Part shown: piece after piece, positions 26,739 to 38,730 of the stretch | Layout: every line of letters begins with the position of its first letter | How positions within the stretch are numbered: the stretch's first letter is position 1 | Source: Orthonyx spaldingii | Taxonomy: Eukaryota; Chordata; Aves; Passeriformes; Orthonychidae | DNA: 64,000 nucleotides | Assembly (NCBI GenBank): GCA_013397795.1 | Contig: VZTJ01005469.1 | Location: forward strand, 1,261,840-1,325,839 | Reading direction: 5' to 3' | Translations under genes and position numbers: made by a program | Notes under the pieces: model-generated | What the model was told of the DNA's origin: nothing | Databases searched by the model: none | What the model saw: only the letters and a program-made list of their open reading frames with translations

Positions 26739-29700
26739 GAAATAGGTTTTTTCTGCTTTGTGATATCTGTAGTAACTCCAGCAGTGCTGATGGCCTGGCG
26801 AGTTCTGGTGGGGCAGCCCCACACAGACTACTTGTTGAAGAAGTTAAATACATATGGACAGAATATGATACCCAAGAAGTATCATAGTACAACAATAAAA
26901 TTATTAATTTTGAAAGGCATTTAGCACAACCTATTATTCAGTCTTTATTTGTGGACAGTTAAAGGAATTGAATGACCACAGTTTATCTAATTACCATTTG
27001 TTTTAAGGATATGAAATGTTGTTAACTCCCTGGGAGGGAGACTTTGGATTTAAACCGCACTCGTGGTTTTGTCTCAAACTGGTAGGAGAGTAGGTGTTCT
27101 TATCTCTGTATCTTAGCTGAGAGAGCACAACTCACTTACTTGCAATTCTGACGGAGGGTATCGCACCTGCTTTGGCAGCAAGTTGCAAATTGATGATGAT
27201 GGTGTGCTGCTTCCCTGGTGCTGAAACTCAGCATTGTGGCCAGGAGGTAGTGCTGCCAAGTCTTACCAGCCTGTCCCTCTGCCTAAACTGTTGTCTCCAA
27301 CCTTGGCTCTTGATGGTGAGTGCCTCTTACCATGAAATCAAGGGCAGCTGGCAAAACACTGTCCTGCTCCTGTCCAGCACAGGCTGTATGATGGTGATTG
27401 GGTGCAGTGGCTACAGTGAGGCACTGCAGGTGGGTGACTGCACTCTTGACTACATCATATTCCCATGCAGAGGCCGAGCTTTTGCCCCATAGTGAGGCTG
27501 CAATTTCCTTAAGATGGGAATAGCTGGCTAGCTGGCTCCAAAATGGGGCTTGCTTTTCTCCTTTCGTTTTCCTTTCTTTTTTTCCTGCCACTCACCTTTC
27601 TTTGATTCGATGTTAGACCTTGTCAGGGAGTGATTTCAACGCAGTGCCCTAGCAGAAAACATAGCCAAAAAAAAGGGGGAAGTCAGATAATTTTCTGCCA
27701 ACATATTGAGTTGAATCTACTAAAAAATTGAGATGCAGACCCAGTTGGGGAGACAGAGGATAGTGTTCATCTACCAGCATCGCAGAGTAATTAGCCTGGC
27801 TCAGCTACTGCATCCCACTGGAAACCCATCAAAAGGATAATGCAGATTGAGACCCTTCTGGATCATTTGCAGATGTATTGGATGCCTTCAGAACTATCTA
27901 CTGGCTTTTGGGAGATTTGCTCGGTGCTACCAAGAGCAAAATTTGGCCTTGAACTTAAGAGGCTGAGTGCCAAAGCACAGGCCTGGACAGTGCAAAGGAG
28001 TCTGCACCAATGTTAGTGCTGACTTTCCCACGTGGCCTTCTCAGGACACCACAATAAGAGTCAAACATGGGGATTATACATGGATGTCGTTGGACTGATC
28101 TGGATGCAACTGTGCACAATACATGCATTTGGATCTGTTCATGTGGTTGCACATGTAGATGGGCAGAGCTGTGGACACTTTGGATGGTGTAAGCTCTGTT
28201 TTATTAGTCATCCATGCATGTATTTATGATATTGTGGTTTTGCACAATGTTACATGTCTTCATGTAGTTAGTTGGAACTGAAGTCTGTAATATCTGGGTG
28301 TCGCAAACTGCCTGTTTTATTTTCAAAAATGTATTTATGCAACAAAATGTATTTTTAAGTGCAGGAGAATGAAATACTGTCATGACCTACACTGTAAACT
28401 AAATTCCAAGGGATGTCTAAAATAACAGCACATACCTTGTTCACTTGCATAGTGCAATAATTCAATGATAGCAGAATTGGGGCTACTGGCATAGAGGATA
28501 ATCTGACAGCGGAATCTGCGTCCCTGTTGCACACTCGCCTTCATGAAGAGGATCAACACTTTCCAACTGCTTTTAGAAGCTGCTGTGCACTGGTATTCAG
28601 TCTCTACAGCATTGTTGCCCTCTTAGAAAGCTGTGTTCAGCCACACAAGCAATGTTGTACTGTTGTGTGTTTATGTCTTAGACGTTTGTGACCGAATCTT
28701 CTGCTGTTTGCGCAAGTGATGTGGGGTGGTAAGATGGGGATCAGAAAGAGCAGGTGCTGTGTCAGTGAGACCCCAGGCTGCCCTAAGGACTGAGACAGCC
28801 TTAAAGGAAACTCAGATTCCTGTTGCACTAGGTTTCCTCCTGATCAGCTCATGTTTTACCCTTTCTTGTCATCTTGTCTGTGTACATCCCATAAGTGTAA
28901 TGACTGACCTTACTAGCACATGTGGTGCATGGGCTGATCATTCTGTCTGACAATTAGCTGCAAGCGACTGTGATTGACTGACTGATGTTCCCCATCCCCA
29001 GCAGCCCCACTCTTCTCACCATTCCTCATCCTCGAATATTCCTCTTGCCTGGTGTCTGCAGGACGCCGTGGGGCAGGGGAACCACTTTGTGCAGGGCTAC
29101 TCTTGGCTGGGAGCCCTGCCCATCAAGTGACCTTGTGCTTTGGGGATAACACGCTCAGGGCGGACCACCTCGCATGGGATATGCAGGATTGTGGGATACT
29201 GCGTCTGGATTATCTGGAGGCTCTGGAAATGTCATGCTGGAAGTACTCTCCTTCCCTCTTCTGCTTTTTGTGAGAGGCTTTCATGTCAGGAAATGAGATT
29301 AAGTTTACTCCTGTGCAGAGGACCAGGCCCACATCTGTTTGTGCTCCACTGACATAATGGACTGACAATAGGACTGAGGTGACTGGTCCTCAACAGGATG
29401 CAGCTTTTAGGCTCTCTCTGTCATGCAGAGGAGTTCCTCTCACAGTGCGGACAACAGGGCATTGGGACCCATCCAGCTCCCTGAACTTCCAGCGGCAGTG
29501 TGAATGTGTGTTAAAAAACAGAACCTACAGGACACAGAATTGTCATTCTATTTGCCTGAAATGAGCCAGTTCATCCCTCTGGGTTAGAGTAGAGAAGGAC
29601 TTCTTGGCAGGAAATGGGTCTGCTCTTCTTAATGAGGGTTCTTTGCTAAATGTCACCATGAAGAGATGGCTTCTTCACTGTCCTTGTTCTTAAGGGGCGG

Positions 29701-31132
29701 GATGCATTTTGTTTTATTTCTCTGCTTTCCTTTGTGTGCTGAATGTGCACTCAATGATGAGGAACAGTGGAGAGAGGATACCATCCATCATAAAGTATGG
29801 CTATATACCTAGCCAAAAACTTGGAACCATGCTTTCTGGTGATGGTCCCCATGTGCTGAGCCATGCCTTGGTGGTTGGGGACACCATAATGTGGTGTCTC
29901 TCAGCACATCTGTTTGCTCTGTGCAGAGCCACCATTAATGTTGCTGCATGATTCTCCAAAAACAGCCCAAGGGCAGCTTTTCAAGGACACCTCTTTCAGC
30001 TGGCATCTGCAAGCCAAGAAGGGAGAAGGCCCTAAGCACAATTAAATTATGGTACTTTCTAAAGGACATCATATGACAAACACATGAGGCTGTGCTTTAT
30101 GTCTTCAATGGTTCTGGACAGCTAAGGGCCCCCAGGGACACCAGTGCTCCACCTCTTTCACAGGAGCATAACTACGGCGAGGGAGTGGTGCTTCTGAGGA
30201 CAAGCTGGTGTTCTCTGAGCCCCCAGCGAGTTGCATGGTTGCACTGCTTCCAGCTTCACTCCTGCAAGCCGGGTTCCAGCCTGCTCCTTCCCGCTGCACT
30301 CCGGCTGATGCCCTGCAAAGCCCTGTTGCCATTGCTCTCCAACACCTTGCCTCTTCCTGGAAGCAGCAGAGAGGCATTGACAGTGGCAAAATCCTGCAAA
30401 GTTATGGAGCCCCACAGCCCAGAGACATCTGTGAGCTTGTTGAAAAGTTTGACACTATCCTCTCAGCGGAAGATATTTGAAGCAGTGGTGATGTCTAAAG
30501 CTTTAATTCCTAATCTGATATGGGAAAAGATCAGTTTGCCACAAAACTTTCTTGTTACCTGAACTGATGAATCTCTCTCTCAACCAATTAATTTATTTCC
30601 TCTGTTTCCTCACTGAATTGGTTAATGGTAGTTGGTAATGCATACAAAATTCCATTTATTTTATTATACAAATGCCACTAAATGAGTTGTGTGTGCGTTA
30701 AAAAAAGGACCTACTGTTTCAAAGGAATTAAGATGCTTTTGGCTAACCTTTTATTCTTGTGCTCAGCATTCATTAGAAAGCATTTACGACTATCTGAAAA
30801 AACCACTACAATTTCAGGTTTCAGTCTGATCTTTTGTAATTAAAAGAGGTTTCTTTCACAGCTGTTAAGGTACTGGTGAGGTAGGTGCTATCTTTGAAAT
30901 TCAGTGGTATAGTTTCAGTTGGAATGAGAAGAGGTGTTTAGCTCTTTTAAACAAATCTTTAGGAATCCATCAATGAGTTCTTTTTGGTTACTACTGTTTG
31001 ATACAGTCTGTAAGTGTGAAGAAAATAACAAAACAGTCAAGTGAAGGGAAAAACATCAAGAAAATGCAAAATGTTTAGGACACAAGTAGAAAACTGCTTA
31101 ATTTAACAGATACTATCTTTGCAATTTCAGCT

Positions 31133-31188
31133 GGGTTTTTTTTTGGGGTTGGTTTTTTTTTTTTGGGTTTGGTTTTTTTTTTTTTGGT
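31133..31188. repeat. G/T low-complexity tract (GGG plus long T runs)
   Basis: Runs of T (8, 12 and 13 bases) alternate with GG, GGG and GGGG groups. On the - strand it reads as long A runs separated by C groups. It is probably a degraded poly(A) tail or slippage-expanded tract. Confidence 0.8.
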
Positions 31189-32707
31189 GAACAAATACAG
31201 CTCTCTGACATTGCTCATGCTTAGAATTTGCTTTCTGAAGGTTGTAATCTTGCTGAGACTGCTCTTGTTACCATTATAGAATGTTCTCAGCTGGCCTACA
31301 TCATGTGTAGCTTTAGGTAGGCCCTGGTCTGCTCCACATTGCCCCTGCTGGGAGTCCTCTTTGTTTTCTACTATCACACATTTAATTCAGTTACTGTATG
31401 TAAATTTCCAGCCTGAAAACAAACCAGTGCAGGAAACACTGCCTCACTATCTTCAGTGGTGGATATAGAAAGCAAGGCAGTACTAAATGGCCTCAAATTG
31501 ATTTTGATACCTTTTGTGTATGGAGACAAGTATCCTAGTGTCTCTGAGGCTAAAGGTGCACTGAACAATGACTGCAGTGTCCGTTGCTTTGTGGAGACCT
31601 TTGTTTTCTGCCTAGTGCTTATGATTCAGATCTTGGAAGCTTTGCCTTCTTCAGGAGCTTTCTCTGTGAGCAGCTTGAAAGACTGAGTTCCTCTGCACAA
31701 GGCTGAGTGCATGGATGTGAAATGCAGGTGCAGAAGTATCCAAGGCATTCAGGGATGTGCAGACAAAATGTGAAATGAAATGTCTTAATGAAGTCCGAAA
31801 GCTGTCAGGGGAGGAAATGGTGAGAACCTGATTTTACACCTATTTATGGCAGTACTTGCAAGCTGGGTGGTGCTGCTGCCAGAGAGAATTTGGTGCCACC
31901 TCTGCAGTGCTGTGAGAAGTGCATGCCCATGCCTCTGCTTCCACCCACTTTGGGCTACTCCTGCACTTCGCCCCAGGCACATGACCGGCCCTACTGGAAA
32001 TGAGTCTGAGGTGTGCAGGAGAGGACATCACTTGGCCACAGATGCATTGTCAGTGCTTGTTTTTGGACATGTGGCCCATCCATCTCAGGGTTCATCTCAA
32101 GACCTGTCTGGGCAGACCAGGTATTCAGTACTGGAAGAAAGAGAAGTGGCAGAATATCCAAGTGCAACGAAAGGCAGTGGAAAAGCCTGGCAAACACAAC
32201 GGAAGTTTTTGTCTTTCTTTCTAAAGAAGGCAAACGTAATCCTTATCCTTTAATATCCTACTTTGTTTTACACTGGAATTAGAAAATCTGTTCCATTTGT
32301 TTAAATTACCTGCAGGGTTTAACTCTGCCGTTGAAAAGCATTTTTGCTATGACAACCCTTGGTCTCGTGGTGAGCAGTGCTGGGAGAAACAGCTAACACA
32401 AGGCTTTTGTTTTTCCCTGCATGCAATGTAATCTTTCCAATCTTTTAATGTGAATGTATTTTTTGCCATTTTGTAAATTGACAAGATCAGCACAGTTTCT
32501 TCCAAAACAGCAGTTGACAAACATCTTTTGCGTAAGTATAACTGAATTTTCACCTAACTATGAATTCTCCATAGTGACCAATTCATTCTTATAGTTAAAC
32601 CTCTCAAAGGCTAATACTCAATTTGAACAACTTTTTTTAAGAACAATTTGTAAAAAAGTAGGTTTTTGTTAAATATTTTGTTTATTAAAAATATTACACT
32701 GTCTTGC

Positions 32708-32733
32708 ATAATAATAATAATAATAATAATAAT
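32708..32733. repeat. AAT trinucleotide microsatellite
   Basis: About eight perfect AAT/ATA units lie in AT-rich non-coding DNA. Confidence 0.95.
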
Positions 32734-35700
32734 TCTATGCATTGTGTGATTCAGTGATGTTGCTCTTGAAATTTTGCATGTTTTCTAGATGTTCTGACGT
32801 GTATGTTTATGTGGTACTTGTAAAAATCTTTATCATTGCTGCTATAATCACCATTTTAGGTAAGTGAAAACTGTACTATGAAGCTGTGCCAGTTAGCAGG
32901 ATTTTTGTGTGTCATGCTAAAACTTCATTCTGCTGATAATTTACTGGTTTATGCCAGTATTTAGTGCCTTCTGTAGAAGGAATCAATATGTTGTGGTAGA
33001 TGGTATGTGCCAAATTTCTAATATCTTGTCTGCGCAGATGATCACTTACCAGCCTGAAGCTGAAAAAAAGGTGAAAGGAAAAAATAATATTTCACTCTCC
33101 ATCTTCTTTAATGTGTCTTCTTATTGAGTTTTATTTGGAAAACCTTTAATAGAGCTGAAAAGAAGGCATTTTCTCCTGCCACACCTCCTGCAGCAGCAGT
33201 CTGCCAATGGTGAGGGGCATGAGGGAAGGTGTAGCACCCAAATGTTCCCATTGGTAACAGATCTTGTGAATAGCTAGGCCTGCTCAAGTAATTTTGATCA
33301 TGCTAAAAGGCCATTTAATTAAAGCAGTCCTCTTAGTACCATAAGAAACTGTTACTTCTCATAGCAGTTGTGAGCTGACTCTTGTAAACAAGTGTCAGCC
33401 TGATCAAGTGGTGGATTCCAGTCTCTGCTCTGCCTCTGCTGAAGCCACGCACTGCTGCCAAATGAGACTTGGATGAAATTCAAGCTCAAGATTTTTGGTC
33501 TCGTTCTTTCCAACTGCTCCCATGGCAGACAAGCCCTGTTTATCAAAATTCTGACATTGCATTTTCAGTTCCTCTTCTACCCTCTGCCTAAGACATGGCA
33601 GTATTGCAAATACACACAAGCATATGCGTTTGTTTTGATCTTTGTAAGATTTTGGCAGGCTGAAATTGTATCATACTGTACTCATACAACAGAAATGTGC
33701 AAGAGGGAAATGTGAGATACTCACCTCTCTGGTGCATTTCCCAGTCACCAGGCATGGTCCACTCTATCTAGGCTGGTCTTTAAGATAGTATTTTGTATGG
33801 AAAAGAGACTGGCCGTCACTTTTCCATCTCTATTGAGAGATGAAGGCCTGTTACACATCTTGAAAAGACTTTTCAAATCAAAGTAAGTTTTCAGAAAAAC
33901 AGCATGATTGAGAAAATAAGAGTACATATAATTCTTCCTTAGAAGTATTGGTCTGAAGTCATCTCTGTCCCCAAGCAGGAAAATTTACAGCCCTTGTGAT
34001 GTAAAGCACTTCCAAAAGAAAAAGAAGTTTATGCCAAAATTTTCAATATAGTTGTTCCTTTTAGTGATACCCAGGATATTTACAGAAAGCAATATTAAAG
34101 GAAGCATATAGAATACGCTGAAATCCATCCTGTGTAGTAGGTTGCAGTCCGGTCCCTCACAAACTGATAAATTTAAAAAACCCAGCTGAAGATTAAAACC
34201 TTCCACAAGTGATAAAATGCTGAGAAGCCTTTTGCAGCATCTCAAGTTTCCATCCATTGAAGGGAACAGGGCTCTCTTCAGAAATGTTAGGTCCTTTAAT
34301 TGTCCTTCAAAAGCTGGAAGCTTCTTCAGACTCGTTTTACCAGACCAGGAGCCAGCTGGGACCAGTTCCAGTGTGGTTCTCCATTGTTTTGGTTGTCTAG
34401 TAGCCATTTACACATCAACACGTGCTTCCACTAGTATGAGTGAAGGGTTTTCACAGAACTCCTGCCTATGTGGCCCTAAAATTAAATATTCAAGTCATGG
34501 TCTTATATCCTGCATTTCTTCTATTTATAGGTAGATTAGAGTCTCAGTGGTCCCACCATTGCATTAAATGTCTTACCAACTGGTCTTTCTAAATTCTTCT
34601 GTGTATTGGCCTGACTTGTCAAAAAACCAGAGTCAGATTCCTGCAACACAGCAGCTGTTTTTTCCCCATCTTGTTATTTTCCATTGTGAAGCTGGGTATA
34701 TCTGCATTATCTCCAGCTAGATTCGAGTCAGAAAAGCCATTAACATCCTTTATTCCTCCTTTGCACACTGGAAATGCAGTTAGGGTGCTATAGGTGCAGA
34801 CCTGATCTAGTCTGCTGCCTGTGGCATGTCAGTCTCTAGTTGCATTTGTTTGCTTTTCAGCATAATTCATCAGTTTCAAGATTCAAACTAGATGTTATTA
34901 ATGATGTGCTGCTTTAGATACCACCTTCCAATCACACAATCACAGTGATTCCTTCGGTGTACATATTGTCAGTCCTGTAATTGCGTTTTCTCTGATGTAC
35001 ATTATATTGCAGGACCAGCTTTCCTTTTTCCTTTTTGTTTTTATTTTTTATTTTAAATATAGCTTAGCCTATGCTACTGAAAGGATCCAGGAAAGAATTA
35101 TCCATCCAAACCCCAGTGGAATTTGGGACTTAGCTTTTTTTAGACTCCTGTGCAAGCCCCAGCTGTAATCAGCTATTTAAGGCAGATATTTTAGTGTGAG
35201 GACTGCTACGTATCTTCCACTCCAAATGCTGTTGCCTGTACACAGGGCACCTTCTTACACAGATCTCTTGCTCCTGCATTTGGGAGGTTATATAAACAAC
35301 AGTTTGTTAGGGAGAAGTATTATTTTGATGCACTTTAATGCATTAAGCTCTGCAAATCTAGAAATCTGGAGGGAAGGGAGAGATTACTGGATCATTTTCT
35401 GAAAATGTGAGCAATATTGTCAACTAGTCCGTTTTCAGTTACCTGTTTGACCCCATTGTCCTCAAATTACCCTATTTCTGTACCTGCACAGCAACATGAG
35501 AAAAACAAGCAAAAAGACTTTGTGGCTGTAAATGAAGAAGGATTTCATAACCTACTTTGAGTCTCAGATTCCCAGTGGGGTTTCTAGGGCTTGTAATTTT
35601 TTTACTCATCAGCTGGGTAAGTTTTGGCCCATGTGAATGTCACATTGCCATACCTGCAGCGTATTTTAAGAAGCAAACTTCATACACGGTAAGGTCCTTC

Positions 35701-38394
35701 ACAAGTGAAGACCAATATGGTCAACAAAGTTGTCTGTCAGTTGTGTCAGTTGAGAACTGCTTTTTTTTGTTGTGATGTATTTTTCTTCTTCAAGACATTC
35801 CACTATTCTTTAATGGGGATAGAGTAAATAAATGTGTTGTACTGTTGTCTGCCATAATGTCTCTTGAAAAATGTTCTTTAAGTATTTGAATACAGAAGTG
35901 CCCTCAATAGGAAGAAAGTAAAGAGACCAAGAAGGATTTTTTAAAAGTTGTGTTTATGAGCTTTCTCTCTGGCTTAGTTGTCAAATAATTAGGCTTTTGA
36001 AAAGAATGGATTCAGTTTGTGCTAATTGGAGTATGACATACTGTTACTGGTCTGTAAATTCCAGAGATATTCCGCTCTTTATTGCACTTCACCTCCATTT
36101 TTATTCTCTTACGATAATCTTTAAGAAGTCTTGCATTAGAGGTTGGTTTCAGTGTCTGTACAGTTTGCTACTATTGTAGTGTGACGTCTTATTTTTGATT
36201 TTTAAAATTTGTATTGGTACAGCCTTAACTTACAGAAATAAAGACTGTTTAAAATAAATCAAAATAGTCATTGATGTCTGTGATAAGTGCATGCTTTATT
36301 CACAGTACTTTGTAATTAGGTGTAGCAACCAAGTCTCATGTATTTAATAAACTGTTTTCTGCAAAGTTGACTCTTTTCTTTAACTGAGTGAAAACAATTT
36401 ATGTGGCATTTTGAAGTACGTTATATAAAAAAAAGCACAAGCTGTATCTCATGCTTTTCAAGTATGAGTATCTGCATAGCTGGGGAGTTCCCATGCACTT
36501 GTGGTGCATTTTGATTAGCAGAGTGCAAATAGGCTCACCAAGAGATAGTTGCTGATCGTACCCTCCTAACTTCTGGGGTTGTGTTTCCGGAAAACATTTA
36601 AACAATTGCTTAAGTAAGTCCTTCCCTACTCAGGAATGTACTTAAAAGCAAGCTTGACTTGAACCATGTGCTCATTTAACCTTAATACAGTAGGGCTGAA
36701 AACCTACATCCTGAGAGTCATTTTTGGAGAGCCTTTTGGAAGTAATTTTCCTGAACCTCAGTTCTAAGGCACGATTTGTCCTGAAATTATTTATTTTGCA
36801 CTCAGAATTTCAGCAATAAGGTCTGCTCTCCACATTGTTTTGTTTTAATGTAGAATAAAGTGTGAATTAAAGAATATGCATAGTTTAAGACAGTTGCTTG
36901 TCAAGTATGAAGTTTTCTGTTCAAGAAGTTTAAAAATGAAAGGACCAGAAAACTAAAATTAATAAAGCCCCTATATTGTGAAAGTGAAACATCCCAAATG
37001 AAAAAAATCCCATAAGAAATTCCCCAGAGCTACTGTTCATAGGATGATGACTGTGTTGGAGAAGGTCATAGTGTCTTGAGTTCTGCCAAAAGAACGTGAG
37101 AAAAAGGAAAAAGCCAAATCCCCTTGGAAACTGCCATCTAGAGAAGTGCAATGTGTGTTGCTTTTAGGACATCAATGCAGGATAGTAAGAGATGGGTGAC
37201 ACCACGGGTGAGGTATAGAGGAACATGATTTTTCACCAGGTATTCTGGGACTGCATTTTCATCACCTGACAAATTCTGCTAAAAAAATTCCCTTCCTGAT
37301 GCTTATGCTTGGCACAGCAACATGTAAAAAGTATCCTATCAAAGATCCTGCTGTTGTCCCAGTGACAAGTGGAAGGAAGAAAGTAAGGCCTTTGGATGAA
37401 GAGACAGAGAAGTGAGGTATGGACAGGTGATGGCCGGGGCTACCAGGTACTTTCACTGTCTGTTACACATGCACAGTAAACCTGCTGGATTAAACTTTAT
37501 AGCTTGAATTAAACTGTCTTCACAGAGGTTGAAAGTAATGAGTGAATGTTGGTCTAAAAGTGAGTATGCAGCGGGTGGTTAATGGTTAATGTGTTTCATG
37601 CAGATTCAGCTAAGCAAATTGGCAACATTCTGGTAACTCAGCTTCTTTCACTTTTCCTTTTGTACACTGATTAACTCAGATTGCCATTTTAAGAACTGCC
37701 ATGCTCCCACAGACAATAGAATGGCTGGATAACCAGAAGCAGTGTGCACATGCTGTGTGCAGTCTTGCACTGTCAGGTCTTTGATGTAGCAGGGCAACCA
37801 GCACTGAGGAATTTGGCTCAGGCAATCTGGAGTGCTTCCCCAGGGTGGTCTCACGAAAGTGATAGAATCTTCTGAGCTCAGTTGTGGCTGAATATATCTA
37901 ACATTGTGTTCATGACATTGCTGAAGGGTATCATGACTGCAACTGATGCAGAAGTTGCTGAGGGAGACTATGGCATGTTGCCTCTTCAGATAAGCTTTGA
38001 AGGTGGCAAAGTGGGGTCTGTAATTCGCTGGTGGTTTGCCTTGCAGTATACACCAAAAAGAAAAGGAAAATGGCAGCTATTCCTGAAAGCATCCACAACA
38101 TTTCTTTGTGGTGTAGCCTGATGCTGTACTACATTATAACCTTCATGACTGATATCTTTCAAGAAGACTAATTAGAAAGAAACAAAAAGAAGATGGCTAA
38201 GTAAGATGGCTATGTATAAGAAGATGTGGCTATTTGTGTATGGAGACTTGGTTCTAAGGTCCAAATTCCTGCAGGAAGAGAATGCACATGCAAGACTGGC
38301 AGCACATGAGATGCTTATTGCTACTTCTCTAAAAAACTGTAAGGAGATGACACTTGGAGGAGCTTTAAGACAAAATCCTGCATGTAGAATGATA

Positions 38395-38730
38395 CGAGTG
38401 GAGTTCCTCGGGGTATTTTGACCAATGCAGTTTAACATTTTTGTCAGTGACATGGACAGTGGGATTGAGAGCACCCTCAGCCAGTTTGCTGACAACAGTG
38501 AGCTGTGTGGTGGAGATGACACACTGGGGGGAAGGGATAGATACCTTGGAGGTGGGCTGATGCATGAAGTTAAACAAGGCCAAGTGCAAGGTGCTGCACC
38601 TGGGCTGGGGCAATCCCAAGGATAAATACAGGCTGGGCAGAGAATGGATTGAGAGCAGCCCTGCTGAGAAAGTCTGGGGAGTGCTGGTGGGTGAGAGGCT
38701 GGACATTGCCTGTGCTACAGAAACAGAGCT
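38395..38730 (+). mobile_element. CR1 LINE, internal RT fragment
   Basis: This short CR1 fragment covers the reverse-transcriptase catalytic region. The readable segment FNIFVSDMDSGIESTLSQFA corresponds to the usual FNIFINDLD...ECTLSKFA. The next residues are DN where an active RT has DD, so the catalytic aspartate pair is lost. Downstream, AAGTTAAACAAGGCCAAGTG and GTGCTGCACCTGGGCTGGGG are standard CR1 sequence. Both ends are truncated and no 3' octamer repeats are present. Confidence 0.88.

Larger units (their letters stand above)
26739..38394. other. Long non-coding stretch between the two CR1 copies
   Basis: About 11.7 kb without a recognised gene. It would be intron only if the distal KIAA1958 exons were still used. 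The longest open frame (about 30092-30562) has no recognisable domain, competes with overlapping frames on both strands and is not called. The stretch holds a G/T-rich low-complexity tract at 31133-31188, an AAT microsatellite at 32708-32733, and AATAAA signals near 36237 and 36343 that could belong to a 3' UTR but have no coding sequence attached. Confidence 0.6.

Noticed and set aside
28990..29280. Possible exon-like stretch near 29064 after a CTGCAG
   Set aside because: The frame closes after about 22 codons, no known protein matches, and no donor is evident.
30092..30562. 156-codon open frame on the + strand
   Set aside because: No known family, low-complexity Leu/Ser/Pro composition, and competing frames on both strands.
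20555..32490. Short similarity between about 20557-20610 and 32440-32485 (TGTGAATGTATT ... TTTGTAAATTG)
   Set aside because: Two short AT-rich matches with different spacing; too little to claim a repeat family.
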